A stretch of DNA of 64,000 bases from contig JAKAXA010000002.1 of assembly GCA_021816775.1 (NCBI GenBank), positions 57,113 through 121,112 of the forward strand, read 5' to 3'. Source of the stretch: Pseudomonadota bacterium (GTDB lineage Bacteria > Pseudomonadota > Gammaproteobacteria > Steroidobacterales > Steroidobacteraceae). The notes beneath the pieces are model-generated. The model was not told the origin of the DNA, searched no databases, and worked only from the letters and a program-made list of their open reading frames with translations. Below, in pieces: positions 44,978-54,383 of this stretch (positions are counted from its first letter, which is position 1; every line of letters begins with the position of its first letter). Made by a program: the position numbers and the translations under genes.

Positions 44978-46300
44978 GGTGCTGCCGGAGACTCGATCCG
45001 AGGACCCGCCGCTGAGCTCCTTCGCCGGGCGCGTGCTGTTGCAGCCCCTCTGCGAGCGCTCGGCGCCGAAGAGCAGGCTGCGCGGGTGCGTCGAGCAGCT
45101 GAAGGTCAGCCCCATCTTCGGTCACGGCCCGATCGGGATGCTGTTGATTGCGCATCTTCTGCTCGGCGACCGACGGCTCTCGGACCTGCGCGAGTAACGG
45201 GATGACCCGATGGTGCGGCGGATACCCGGCTCGAGGCGTCTGCCGGATGTGGCTACCGTCAGTCGCACGCTCGATCGTCAGGACAAGAAGGCGGTGACGG
45301 CGCTGCGCCGGCTCTCGCGCTCGCTGGTGCTTCAGCGACTGCACGCCCTCTCGCCGGCACGCCTGACGTTGGACTGTGATGGTTCGGCGCCGGGCTCGCC
45401 GCATGGCCGAGGGCGCGGCGGTCGGGTACAACACAAAGAAGAAAGGCCCGAGGCGCTGCTCGCCGTCGTTCCGTACCGTGGCGCAGACCGGGCCAGTCCT
45501 CGATGCCTGGCATCGTGCCGGCGATGGGCGTGGCTCGAACGGCGCGCGGGCCTTCATCCTCGCCTGCCTCAATGAAATCCGGCGGATCCTCCCGCGTGAT
45601 CCTCGAGGTGCGCCGCAACTGCGCGTGCTTCTGCGAGCCGATCGTGCGCGCGCTCGATGCCTCCCCGTCATCCCGTATACGATCTCGGTACCCTTCGAGC
45701 GCCTCACGCAGCTGAGAAACAGCTTGAGAGGCGCCTCGTGTGGCACCGTGCCGATCAAGACGTGACGTTCTTCGAGTGCTACTGGAAACCGAACTGCTCG
45801 GAGGAAACGCGGCGCTTCATCGCTATCGGCAGCCTCGAGGCGACGCAGCGCAAGGGGCCGCTGCAGCTGAAGCGATTCGCACCCTATGAATACGGGTGCC
45901 CGTTCAAGGTGATCCTCACCAACGCAACGCTGGCGGCGCGCGCGCTCCCGCCGCTTCACCATGGCCCCGGCGCCCGGGAGGCGACCTTCGCCGAGCTGAA
46001 GTCCGAGACTCAGATGGATTACCTCCCCTGCAGAGGCCGTGCCACCGACCCGGCCTGGTTGCTCGCAGCGATCACGGCTCACACCCCCAACCGCGAACTG
46101 CAGATTTCCACCGAGGAGCCCGCGCACTCCAGCACCGAACAGCGCGCCTCGGGGTGGGCGTTTGTGCGCCTCGGCACTCGCCGGGGCCGGCTGATCCACC
46201 GCGCTGTCGGCTGATCAGCCGGAACGGCCGGCTCACCCTCACGCTGAGCGCAACTCCTCCGGTGCAGTCCGAGGTGTCGCCTGACCTGAACGCCGTGTGA
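44978..46300 (+). pseudogene. IS1380-family transposase remnant
   Basis: Pieces of one transposase appear in order but in different frames: LSSFAGRVLLQPLCER and FGHGPIGMLLIAHLLLGD, then RRLPDVATVSRTLDRQD and SPARLTLDCDGS, then AVGYNTKKKGPR, GSNGARAFILACLNEIRR, YTISVPFERLTQL, CYWKPNCSEETRRFIAIG, RKGPLQLKRFAPYEYG, and the C-terminal ISRNGRLTLTLSATP. At least four frame changes and one in-frame stop near 45195 inactivate it. It starts immediately beside the brnT operator. Confidence 0.8.
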
Positions 46301-46319
46301 CACGAACCGCGCTGAATTT

Positions 46320-46985
46320 TTCTCGAGGCGCGGGTCAATACGCCCTCGCCTTGGAGCCCCGCAAGACCCCGCTGGTCAAGTGGGGTCGGTTTGCTCAGCG
46401 GAAGGCCGGCGTGCAGGGCAAGCGTCCCGAGGCCCTTCTTCTGTCTGGGCCTTACCCATTGCGGCACGGGCAACCGCAACAGCAACCTCAAGGTCGGCCG
46501 CAAATAGAGAAGGGTCGACTTCGCCGGACACTGGTGGCCATCCGGAAGCTCATGCGTGCCATTCGCCACTGGTCTTTGAAGGATCCGGTTTGTCGCCTCA
46601 ATCAGTCCGCTCGTCGCCGCTACGCGTACTACGCTCCGGCAACTGGCGATCCCTCCTCCAGGTCTATCGTGTTGTGCAGCGGTACCGGCACCCGATGCTC
46701 TGCAGCCGGAGTCGGGCGGGGAGCTTCACGCAGGAGGCCTTTCATCGGTTGCGAGACCCGTCGCCGTTACCGCGTTCAACGCTCTATCTGACTGATCAGC
46801 CGATGCAAGCCTGCGCTGTGCTCAGAAATCGACATCGCCTTCTGACGAGCGTCGTGCCGGAAATGGGCACGCTACGTTCTGTGGGAGCCGGGGCCGGTTC
46901 GTCGCCCCTGGCGAGCCGGTGCTACGGGCGCTATTCCCCCGGCCTACTCCCAACGTTCCGGTGAAAGCGGCCCGAAGGGCCGCCG
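46320..46985 (+). pseudogene. Group II intron maturase (LtrA-like) C-terminal remnant
   Basis: Fragments in shifting frames match the end of group II intron reverse transcriptase/maturases: LALEPRKTPLVKWGRFA, RRTLVAIRKLMRAIRHWSLK, NWRSLLQVYRVVQRY and QEAFHRLRDPSPLPR. The catalytic RT domain is absent, apparently lost or cut by the IS1380 remnant to the left. The following 46985-47277 holds no gene I can support. Confidence 0.6.
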
Positions 46986-47277
46986 GTCCCCCGGGCTACG
47001 ACCGCCGTGTATCAACACATGCAAGGAACGTCACATCGCCGTCAGCCACGGACCGTCAATACCGCTCACGACCGGGGTGCGACGCCTCCAACACACTGGA
47101 AGCAGGCTCATCCGCACGATGTTATGACCCGTACCGCTCGCCTTGCGTCGCTTCGCTCCGCCGCGCGGCCGGATGCTGACAGTCCGACGGCGACTCGAGC
47201 GACACTCGCGCGGACGGACGTAGCCGCAACCGGAGCAACACTGACCAGCAGTCAACGCGTTTGCCGCTGTTGGCAAC

Positions 47278-47307
47278 TTGCCGCAACTGCCTGCGGCAGT
47301 GTAAAAT
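47278..47307 (+). promoter_or_regulatory. Possible promoter of the TIGR03118 gene
   Basis: TTGCCG (47278-47283) and TAAAAT (47302-47307) with 18 bp between them, 35 bp before the start codon. GGGGGG precedes the ATG by 7 nt as ribosome-binding site. Confidence 0.4.
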
Positions 47308-47341
47308 TGCAAGGTATGGTGGTCATTCGGGGGGATGAACC

Positions 47342-48541
47342 ATGCGACCCCGGCGTATGTTGAGTCTTGCGTGTGCTCTGCCTGTACTGCGCAGTATTGT
47401 TACGCTGGTGCCGGCGCTGTTTCTCCTCAGCGCCTGCGGAGGGGGCGGCTCGAGCGGCATGAGTTCCCCGCCAAGTCCGCCCCCAAGCCCGCCGCCGCAG
47501 AGCAACTATATGCTCACCTACCTGGTCGCGAACAGCAGCGCGATCAGCGCACTGCATACCGACCCCAAACTCGTCAACGCATGGGGACTGGCGTTCAGTC
47601 CGACGGCCTACGCCTGGGTTGCCGACGCCGGCAGCAATTATTCCGCTCTCTATGACGGCAATGGAAACCCGCCCTCATCCGGCTACAGCGGCACACCACC
47701 GGCTTACGTCACGATACCGGCCGGCTCTTCGGGTACGGCGGGACCGACCGGGATCGTCTACAACTCGACCAGCGGCTTCGACATGCCGGGAACGTCTGAT
47801 CCTGCGACGTTCATTTTCGCCACCCTGGGTGGGTCGATCGAGGGCTGGAACCAGTCGGTGAACGCCAACAGCGCAGTCGTCATCTACAACAGTGCGTCAG
47901 GCGCGATATTCACGGGCCTGACGATGGCGACCGACGGCAATGGCAATTACTATCTATATGCGGCGGACTTCAAGAATGCCAAGATCGATGTTTTCAACAG
48001 CGACTTCTCCCCGGTCACCTCCGGCTTCAATTTCTACGACTCCGCAATACCGGCGGGGTATGCACCGTATAACGTTCAGAACATTCCGAACTCCAGCGGC
48101 ACTGCGCAGATTTATGTGACCTATGCGCAGCCGAGCGCTACGGCGCAGCGTGTAGCGATCGGTGCCGGTCTCGGGTACGTCGCGGTTTTCAACTGGGACG
48201 GCACCCTGATCAGCACGCTCGTCTCGCAGGGTAATCTGAATGCGCCCTGGGGCGTGGCCATCGCACCGTCGAACTTCGGGCCGATGAGCGGTGCACTGCT
48301 GATTGGCAACTTCGGAGACGGTGCCATCAATGCTTACAACGCGACCACCGGGGCAAGCATGGGGCCGCTCATGCTCTCGAGCGGCAAACAGCTGTTCGTG
48401 CCCGGCCTCTGGTCGATCGTCTTCGGCAACGGCGTCAATAACCAGCCGACGAATACGCTGTTCTTCACAGGTGGACCTGATACGCAGACTGCCGGGGTAT
48501 ACGGGCGCATCGACCTCGCGGGCACCTATACGCCACCCTGA
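47342..48541 (+). CDS. TIGR03118 family lipoprotein
   Basis: 399 residues. A lipoprotein signal ends LFLLSAC, followed by a Gly/Ser then Pro-rich linker (about 25-50). The rest matches TIGR03118: LVNAWGLAFSPTAYAWVAD, FIFATLGGSIEGWN and NAPWGVAIAPSNFG suggest a repeated beta-propeller-like fold. The function of the family is unknown. It precedes four exported redox-related genes on the same strand, so an envelope role is likely. The gene is intact although its left neighbours are decayed. Confidence 0.85.
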   Translation: MRPRRMLSLACALPVLRSIVTLVPALFLLSACGGGGSSGMSSPPSPPPSPPPQSNYMLTYLVANSSAISALHTDPKLVNAWGLAFSPTAYAWVADAGSNYSALYDGNGNPPSSGYSGTPPAYVTIPAGSSGTAGPTGIVYNSTSGFDMPGTSDPATFIFATLGGSIEGWNQSVNANSAVVIYNSASGAIFTGLTMATDGNGNYYLYAADFKNAKIDVFNSDFSPVTSGFNFYDSAIPAGYAPYNVQNIPNSSGTAQIYVTYAQPSATAQRVAIGAGLGYVAVFNWDGTLISTLVSQGNLNAPWGVAIAPSNFGPMSGALLIGNFGDGAINAYNATTGASMGPLMLSSGKQLFVPGLWSIVFGNGVNNQPTNTLFFTGGPDTQTAGVYGRIDLAGTYTPP

Positions 48542-48654
48542 GCGGACCGAATGGCGGCGGCGGGCGGCTGTTGATCGCACCGCTTGGCGGTGACAGCCCG
48601 ATGCACTCGCCGGCAGGGCGCACATCTGTCTGCGTCGGGTTTGTCGAGCGTGCA

Positions 48655-49122
48655 ATGAGCGTACATACCGGAAGCTTGGTTCGTGCTGCGTTTGCGCTGG
48701 GGTGCGCGCTGGCCGCGTCGAGTATTCCCGCGCACGCCGGCATGCGAGCCGTGCTTCACTCCCTGCACGGCAGGGTCGTCTACCTCGATTTCTGGGCATC
48801 GTGGTGCGTGCCGTGCCGGGAGTCCTTTCCGTGGATGAAGGCGCTGCAGCGCAAGTACGGACGCGAGGGTCTGTCGATTGTGGCGATCGATCTCAATCAC
48901 AACCGCGCGAACGCGCAGCGATTCCTGCGTGCGTTTCGGCCGAACTTTCAGGTCATCTTCGACCCCACCGGGAACCTCGCCGAGCGTTACAAGATCATCG
49001 GCATGCCCACCAGTTTCCTGATCGACCGGAGCGGCAAGATACGCGTAGTGCACGTCGGGTTCTTTCTCAACCAGCGTGCCACATATGAGCGGCAGGTTCG
49101 CGAGCTGCTGGCGCAGAACTGA
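48655..49122 (+). CDS. TlpA/ResA-like periplasmic thioredoxin
   Basis: 155 residues from ATG 48655, which opens a signal peptide (MSVHTGSLVRAAFALGCALA, cleavage probably after AHA); 28 codons upstream are also open. FWASWCVPCRESFP holds the redox pair C51-C54 and GMPTSFLIDRSGKI the cis-Pro loop. It probably reduces or handles disulfides of exported partners. The stop TGA overlaps the DUF4266 ATG by one base (TGATGG), linking the two in translation. Confidence 0.88.
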   Translation: MSVHTGSLVRAAFALGCALAASSIPAHAGMRAVLHSLHGRVVYLDFWASWCVPCRESFPWMKALQRKYGREGLSIVAIDLNHNRANAQRFLRAFRPNFQVIFDPTGNLAERYKIIGMPTSFLIDRSGKIRVVHVGFFLNQRATYERQVRELLAQN

Positions 49123-49382
49123 TGGCTCGGCGCAGACCCAATTGGCAAGCCGTCACCGCACGTTGTGCTTGCGTGCTTGCCGTCCTCGGATGCGCGGCCG
49201 CGGCATCCGGCTGTAGCACCCTGGGTGTCAAGCCGTGGCAGCGCGGCATTCTGGCGCGAGCGGACATGCGGCCTGGCGGCAGCGCAATGGATGACCTCAT
49301 CGATGATCACATGTACTTTGCCAAGGAGGCCTCCTCGGGCGGCCGCTCATTCGCAGGGGGAGGCTGTGGGTGCAACGAGTGA
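49122..49382 (+). CDS. DUF4266 lipoprotein
   Basis: 86 residues. The signal ends in a lipobox-like ASGC near residue 31. The mature part is VKPWQRGILARADMRPG, MDDLIDDHMYFAKEAS and a Gly/Cys-rich end GGGCGCNE, matching DUF4266. Proteins of this type recur beside DUF3570, thioredoxin and ApbE genes. No function is established. It overlaps both neighbours (1 bp and 13 bp). Confidence 0.85.
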   Translation: MARRRPNWQAVTARCACVLAVLGCAAAASGCSTLGVKPWQRGILARADMRPGGSAMDDLIDDHMYFAKEASSGGRSFAGGGCGCNE

Positions 49383-50683
49383 GGGCCCCGCCGCCGCGCG
49401 CGATTCGTCGGGGGCTGCTCGCGGCGAGCTGCGCGTTGCTTGGCGTCGCTCGCGCCAAAGGCCAACAGTTACCCGATCCCACCGTGCAGCGGGAAGGAGC
49501 CGCTGCGAATGAGTGGGTCATCGATTCGGCGCTGTCCTATTACCAGGAGAAGGGCCGCATTCGCGTCATCGAGCCAATCGTCAGCGCCGTGAAGGACTTT
49601 CAGAACGGGCAGGTCCTCAATCTGCATTTCGTCGTCGATAGCCTGACGGGCGCCACCCCGAACGGCGCTGTGACAAGCTTCCTCGCACAGACATTTGCCG
49701 GCGCATCGGGAAAGGCTAATCACAACTACACGACGCCCCCGGGCGCTCTGCCTGTGGATCCGTTTTATCATGACGTGCGGATCGCCGCATCAGGCTCGTG
49801 GCAGCTGCCGCTGTCGCGTGCGGTGAGCTGGACGAGCGGAGTGAAGGCCTCGTACGAGAAGGACTTTCTGTCGCTAACGGGCAGCGCCTCGATTGCGCGC
49901 AGTTTCGACGAGGACAATACCACGTTGTCGTTCAGCGTCTACGACGAGAGCGACTTGATACGACCGATCGGTGGCGTGCCAGTGCCGGGCAGCGACACGA
50001 GCTTCGGCGAGAAGGAGAGAGCCACCGCTCGGAGCCGCAACGACATCGGCACGCGGATTGGCTTCACCCAGGTCATGAACCGGCACTGGCTCGCGCAAGT
50101 GAATGTCTCGTGGGACCGGGCATCCGGCTATATGAACGATCCGTACAAGATCATGTCGGTTCTCGAGGACGGCGGCTTCACCACCGGCTATCTCTTTGAG
50201 AGCCGCCCGGAACAACGCACGCGGTCAAGCCTGTATGTGGACAACCGCGTCGGCTGGACAAGCCAGTCCGTCGACCTTGCGCTGCGCTACTTCGGGGATG
50301 ATTGGGGCGTACGCTCGTACACCGCGCGCATCCGCTATCGATGGTGGAACGCCGGCCAGTCTTCTTATTGGCAGCCCAGCCTGCGGTGGTATCGACAATC
50401 TGCGGCGAACTTCTACCACCCGTGGATCTCGCTGGCTGACGTCGGCACTTTCTCCCATTCATCGGCTGACAGCAGGCTCGGGGCTTTCCACGCGCTGACG
50501 TACGGCGTGCAGTACGGCATCAACATCGGCACTTCCTATGTGCACCCCAAGTGGCTCACAGTGCGAGTCCAGTACTATCGGCAGCTTGTCGATGACAGAA
50601 TGCCCGGACCGGGGCCGCTCGCGACGCTCAACCTGTATCCGGGACTGACCGCGATTCAGGCGCAGGTGACGTACCGCTTCTGA
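49370..50683 (+). CDS. DUF3570 outer membrane protein with a flavinylation-like motif
   Basis: 437 residues from GTG 49370 with GGGGGAGG upstream. A signal peptide precedes GQQLPDPTVQ; the body alternates strands (SYYQEKGRIRVIEPIVS) and ends in Phe (QAQVTYRF), as outer-membrane barrels do. VVDSLTGATPNG at residues 88-99 contains D90-x-x-T-G-A-T96, the pattern that ApbE modifies with FMN on Thr in NqrC-like proteins. apbE follows 24 bp downstream. Modification of this protein is inference. Confidence 0.82.
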   Translation: MQRVRAPPPRAIRRGLLAASCALLGVARAKGQQLPDPTVQREGAAANEWVIDSALSYYQEKGRIRVIEPIVSAVKDFQNGQVLNLHFVVDSLTGATPNGAVTSFLAQTFAGASGKANHNYTTPPGALPVDPFYHDVRIAASGSWQLPLSRAVSWTSGVKASYEKDFLSLTGSASIARSFDEDNTTLSFSVYDESDLIRPIGGVPVPGSDTSFGEKERATARSRNDIGTRIGFTQVMNRHWLAQVNVSWDRASGYMNDPYKIMSVLEDGGFTTGYLFESRPEQRTRSSLYVDNRVGWTSQSVDLALRYFGDDWGVRSYTARIRYRWWNAGQSSYWQPSLRWYRQSAANFYHPWISLADVGTFSHSSADSRLGAFHALTYGVQYGINIGTSYVHPKWLTVRVQYYRQLVDDRMPGPGPLATLNLYPGLTAIQAQVTYRF

Positions 50684-50707
50684 TCGCAGTGTTCGGGGGC
50701 TGTAGCT

Positions 50708-51604
50708 TTGGTCGGCAACTCCTCTCTCACTCTGGCGGACCTTCCCGGGGATACTCTCGCCATCCGATTCGAGGCCATGGCCAGCCCGTGTGAGCTCCTG
50801 CTGCCGCAAACCGATCGTGCGCGGGCTTTCGAGTTCGGGTGCCTGGTGGCCGAGGAAGCGTGGCGCGTCGAGCGCAAGTTCAGTCGCTACCGAGACGACA
50901 GCGTGATCGGTTGGATCCATCAAACCCGCGGCACTCGGGTCCAGGTGGACGAGGAGACGGCCTCGCTGCTCGACTTCGCGGCGCAATGCTACGAGCTGTC
51001 CGACGGACTATTCGATGTGACTTCGGGTCTATTCCGTAGGGTGTGGAAGTTTGACGGCTCTGACCGGATACCCACGGAGCTCGCCGTTGCGGAACTGCTG
51101 CCGTTGGTGGGATTCGGCAAGGTCCGCTGGGAAAGGCCCTATCTGACGCTGCCGTTGGGTATGGAGCTCGATTTCGGCGGCTTCGGCAAGGAGTATGCGG
51201 TGGACCGCGCCTTCGAGGCGCTTGCGCAGCAGCGGACGGCGCCATTTCTCATCAATTTCGGCGGCGACCTGCGCGCCAATGGGCCGCCGCCGCGCGGTGC
51301 GTGGCAGATCGGAATCGAGCAGCCGGATTCCGAGAGACGCGCCGCGGCGCTGCTGAAGTTGGAGCGAGGCGCGCTCGCCACCAGCGGGGACGCGCGTCGC
51401 TTCCTCTTAAAGGACGGCGTGCGCTACAGCCATATATTGGATCCCCGCACAGGATGGCCGACGAGCGGCTCGCCGCGCTCGGTCACCGTTGCCGGCAGCT
51501 GTTGTACGGAGGCGGGACTTCTCGCGACGGTGGCCTTGCTGCAGGGAACTCAGGCGGAGACGTTCCTGCAAGCGCAGGGCACGCGGTATTGGGTCATTCG
51601 GTAG
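50708..51604 (+). CDS. apbE: ApbE-family FAD:protein FMN transferase
   Basis: 298 residues. The ApbE fold shows FEAMASPCELLLP, ERKFSRYRDDSVI, LDFGGFGKEYAVDRAFE, INFGGDLRANGPP and the metal/FAD region YSHILDPRTGWPTSGS with TVAGSCCTEAGLLATVALL. The first codon is TTG (50708); a later internal start is possible. No signal peptide is evident with this start, which is unusual if the target is exported. It closes the TlpA-DUF4266-DUF3570-ApbE group. Confidence 0.88.
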   Translation: MVGNSSLTLADLPGDTLAIRFEAMASPCELLLPQTDRARAFEFGCLVAEEAWRVERKFSRYRDDSVIGWIHQTRGTRVQVDEETASLLDFAAQCYELSDGLFDVTSGLFRRVWKFDGSDRIPTELAVAELLPLVGFGKVRWERPYLTLPLGMELDFGGFGKEYAVDRAFEALAQQRTAPFLINFGGDLRANGPPPRGAWQIGIEQPDSERRAAALLKLERGALATSGDARRFLLKDGVRYSHILDPRTGWPTSGSPRSVTVAGSCCTEAGLLATVALLQGTQAETFLQAQGTRYWVIR

Positions 51605-51671
51605 AGAGCGACGGTCACCGGCGCTAACCGCGCCCCAGCGCAGGCATCTTGCGAAAGTGCCGGTCGGATTT

Positions 51672-52064
51672 CTAGGTAAACCCCGAGGCCGAAGCGAGAT
51701 TTTCCGGCCGATTCAAGCAGTCGCTGTGTGGCTGCGCCAGGGGGCTATGGCGGCTTCCTGCGAGGCGGCCAAGAACATGGACGACTGACAGTCGATATGG
51801 CTGGCGCGGCGATCGCTGGCGTGTGCTCCGAGCGGTTTCAAGCTCGAGGTGCCCTTCACGTTTTGCGCAAACTACGGCTGTGCTGCGCAAATAGCCTGCC
51901 GCTTCCGCCCGTCCCGCGGCGACTTCCCATAAGCCCTCCACCCCGTCGCGCAGGCAACGCTCCTGCCACAACCGACACGTTTGCCGATTCAATCGGGGCG
52001 CATCGGCACTCGCCACGTCCACGCGACCCTCATGGGCCAGCTGCACAATCCGGCAACGCTTCAC
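51672..52064 (-). pseudogene. IS630-family transposase remnant
   Basis: The minus strand reads CRIVQLAHEGRVDVAS and RQTCRLWQERCLRDGVEGLW, the N-terminal helix-turn-helix part of IS630 transposases; the rest is out of frame and degenerate, and no DDE core is recognisable. The following 52065-52289 contains no gene I can identify. Confidence 0.55.
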
Positions 52065-52289
52065 GACCTGCTGCGGTGTTCATGCGCCCGCACCCCCACT
52101 TTCCGACAGCCCCCGATCGGCCGCGTTCAGCTTCAAAGTGGATGAAGGGCTCCCGCTCACCTCGGCAGCCCGCCGCGATCGGGCGACTACATCATGGAAC
52201 GACCGGCTCCCGATTCGCAGCAATCGCGGGCTACGCTGTGGATCGGGTAAGAACCGCGGCGCAGCGCCGCATACTCATGGGAGCCGGCG

Positions 52290-52649
52290 ATGAGACACGT
52301 ACGACTTATGGGTCTTGATATCCATGCGGAGACGATTGCCGTGGCGGTGGCCGAGGTCGGTGGCGAGGTGCGTAGCCTCGGGATGATCCGCACCCGGCCG
52401 GAGCCGGCGCGGCGGCTGATCGGCACGCTCGGCAAGCCTGAGCAGCTGCCGGTGTGCTACGAGGCAGGCCCCACCCCTGTACTGGCAGCTGAGCGAGCTG
52501 GAGGTGACGTGTGAGGTGCTGGCCGGACCCTGGTACCGGTAAAGCGCGCGGATCGCGTGAAGAGCGACCGGCGAGACGTGGAGAAGAGTTTGCCCCGCTG
52601 CTACCGGGCCAGAGACCTGACGGCAGTGTCGGTGCCGGATGCGGCGCTG
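52290..52649 (+). pseudogene. IS110-family transposase N-terminal remnant
   Basis: MRHVRLMGLDIHAETIAVAV and YEAGPT match the start of IS110 transposases, with the first catalytic Asp in GLDIHAE. A frame change follows at about 52470, then VKSDRRD-like MKSDRRDVEKSLPRCY and LTAVSVPDAAL. Similarity stops exactly where the dusA-like repeat begins at 52650, so the gene is cut at the island border. Confidence 0.65.
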
Positions 52650-52735
52650 GTAGAGGAGCGTCTGCGGCGAGAACCTCCGCAGGAAGCACCGGCAGTACCG
52701 GTCGTCCCGTCCATCACGGTGGCGACGGAGATTGT
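52650..52735. repeat. Putative attR: displaced copy of the dusA 5' end
   Basis: Aligns with 39395-39480 in the same orientation. Read on the minus strand it encodes DRYCRCFLRRFSPQTLLY, against DRHCRYFLRGFSPQTLLY in DusA, with a one-base deletion ahead of it. It marks the likely right end of the island. Positions 52736-53157 hold no gene I recognise. Confidence 0.7.
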
Positions 52736-53157
52736 GCGATTCATTTGCAGGCTTGAACTCAATGACTTGTCGTGGATGCATTCACACGCCCGGGCGGCGA
52801 TGCGCCCTCGAGATTATCAGATCGCTGGGGCGATATGCCATGCACCTGAGTGGCTGCGGGAGCGCGCAGACGACGTGCGCTCTCTGCGCCGCCACCGCCC
52901 CGAGTTACCACCGAGCCCGCACCGCTGGAACAACAGCTGCCCGCCAGCGGCATCCCCGCCGCTGAACGCTTGCGAACCTTCTGCGGGGCCGTGACGGCGC
53001 TCTCACCGACTGCGCCACTCTCCCGCGCGGTCCCGACCGGCCGCCCACCGAGCTCCAACGCGTGCGGATCGTGTCACATGAGCTTGTTACTTGCCACGGT
53101 CCGGACTTGGGGCGACCATTGCCCCATGGTCTCCTCCGCCGCCAACCTATTCGAGCC

Positions 53158-54372
53158 ATGCCGACCCATGGGCTGATCACGCCGCGCCTTGCCGAGGAGA
53201 TGATCGGCTCAAGGCTGAAACTCAGGCCGATCGAGTCGTTGCCTCTGACCCGGTGCGGCGGCGGCGTATTGCGCGAGGATATCTGCGCCGAGCGCGATCA
53301 ACCGCCATTCGACCGCGTTGCGATGGATGGCATCGCAGGCGACAGCGACAACTGGCGTCGTGGCCAACGCCGCCTGAAACTGCAAGGCGTACAAGCCGCT
53401 GGCGCGCCGCAGACGACGCTCGCTCGCAAGGACCACGTCATCGAAGTCATGACGGGCGCGATCATGCCGGTCGGCTGCGATTGCGTGGTGCCGGTGGAGC
53501 AGATTGACGTCGACGACGGCTACGCGACGCTCAAACCCTCGGCGGTGCTGACTCCGTTTCACAACGTTCACCGCCGCGGCAGTGACGCCCAACGAGGCTC
53601 ACTGTTGCTCGCCTGCGGCGCGCACCTGCGGGCACCGGAGATCGCGATTGCTGCTTCGGCCGGCAAAACACAGCTGCGCATCAGCTGCCAACCGGCGGTT
53701 GCCGTCGTCTCGACGGGCGACGAGCTGGTCGAGCCCGGCGAGCCGATCGCGGACTTCCAGGTGCGTCGCTCGAACGCGTACGCGATTGTCGCATCGCTCC
53801 TGCAGCGTGGGCTCAACCGGATCACCGACCGCCACATCCGCGACGACGAATCGGAATTGACCCAACAACTTGCGCTGCTCCTGCATACGCACGATATTCT
53901 CATCCTGAGCGGCGGCGTGTCGATGGGACGATTCGATTTCGTCCCCCGGGTCCTGAAACAGCTCGGTGTCGAGGAAGTCTTTCATCGGATTGCCCAACGC
54001 CCCGGCGCGCCAATGTGGTTCGGCACGGGCCCACAGGGCCAGGCCGTGTTCGGTCTGCCGGGCAATCCCGTATCGACGCTGACCTGCCTAATCCGGTACG
54101 TGATGCCGGCGATCGCGGTCTCGATGGGGATGCCGGGCGGCGTATCGGAACGCCTGGCGCTCGCAGCACCGGTCACCATAGACAGCCCGCGCACGTACTT
54201 CCTGCCGGTGTGCATCGAACACGACGAGTCGGGCCGGTCCTGGGCCACTGCACGTCCGACCAACGGCTCCGGGGACTTCCTGAGTCTCGCCGGAACCGAC
54301 GGTTTCGTGGAATTGCCGCCCGGCCCGAACACCTACCCGCGAGGCTTCCTCAGCACCGGCTACCGCTGGTAA
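53158..54372 (+). CDS. moeA: Molybdopterin molybdenumtransferase MoeA
   Basis: 404 residues from ATG 53158 (MPTHGLITPRLAEEMIGS); an open stretch upstream lacks similarity. REDICAERDQPPFDRVAMDG is the N-terminal substrate region, EVMTGAIMP follows, then VSTGDELVEPGE and ILSGGVSMGRFDFVP with the catalytic Asp, and FGLPGNPVSTL. It inserts molybdate into adenylated molybdopterin. It precedes moaA by 11 bp and probably supplies cofactor to the molybdoenzyme at 62875-64000. Confidence 0.93.
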   Translation: MPTHGLITPRLAEEMIGSRLKLRPIESLPLTRCGGGVLREDICAERDQPPFDRVAMDGIAGDSDNWRRGQRRLKLQGVQAAGAPQTTLARKDHVIEVMTGAIMPVGCDCVVPVEQIDVDDGYATLKPSAVLTPFHNVHRRGSDAQRGSLLLACGAHLRAPEIAIAASAGKTQLRISCQPAVAVVSTGDELVEPGEPIADFQVRRSNAYAIVASLLQRGLNRITDRHIRDDESELTQQLALLLHTHDILILSGGVSMGRFDFVPRVLKQLGVEEVFHRIAQRPGAPMWFGTGPQGQAVFGLPGNPVSTLTCLIRYVMPAIAVSMGMPGGVSERLALAAPVTIDSPRTYFLPVCIEHDESGRSWATARPTNGSGDFLSLAGTDGFVELPPGPNTYPRGFLSTGYRW

Positions 54373-54383
54373 TTAGCCGGATC

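Noticed and set aside
52900..53050. tRNA-like stretch on the minus strand (a D-arm-like GGCGCAGTCGGTGAGAGCGCC region)
   Set aside because: The run resembles a D-arm, but no matching acceptor 3' strand or plausible anticodon arm follows at tRNA distance.
52850..53176. Open frame containing CGSCH, like a c-type heme motif
   Set aside because: No signal peptide, no second conserved cytochrome feature and a low-complexity translation; the motif looks accidental.
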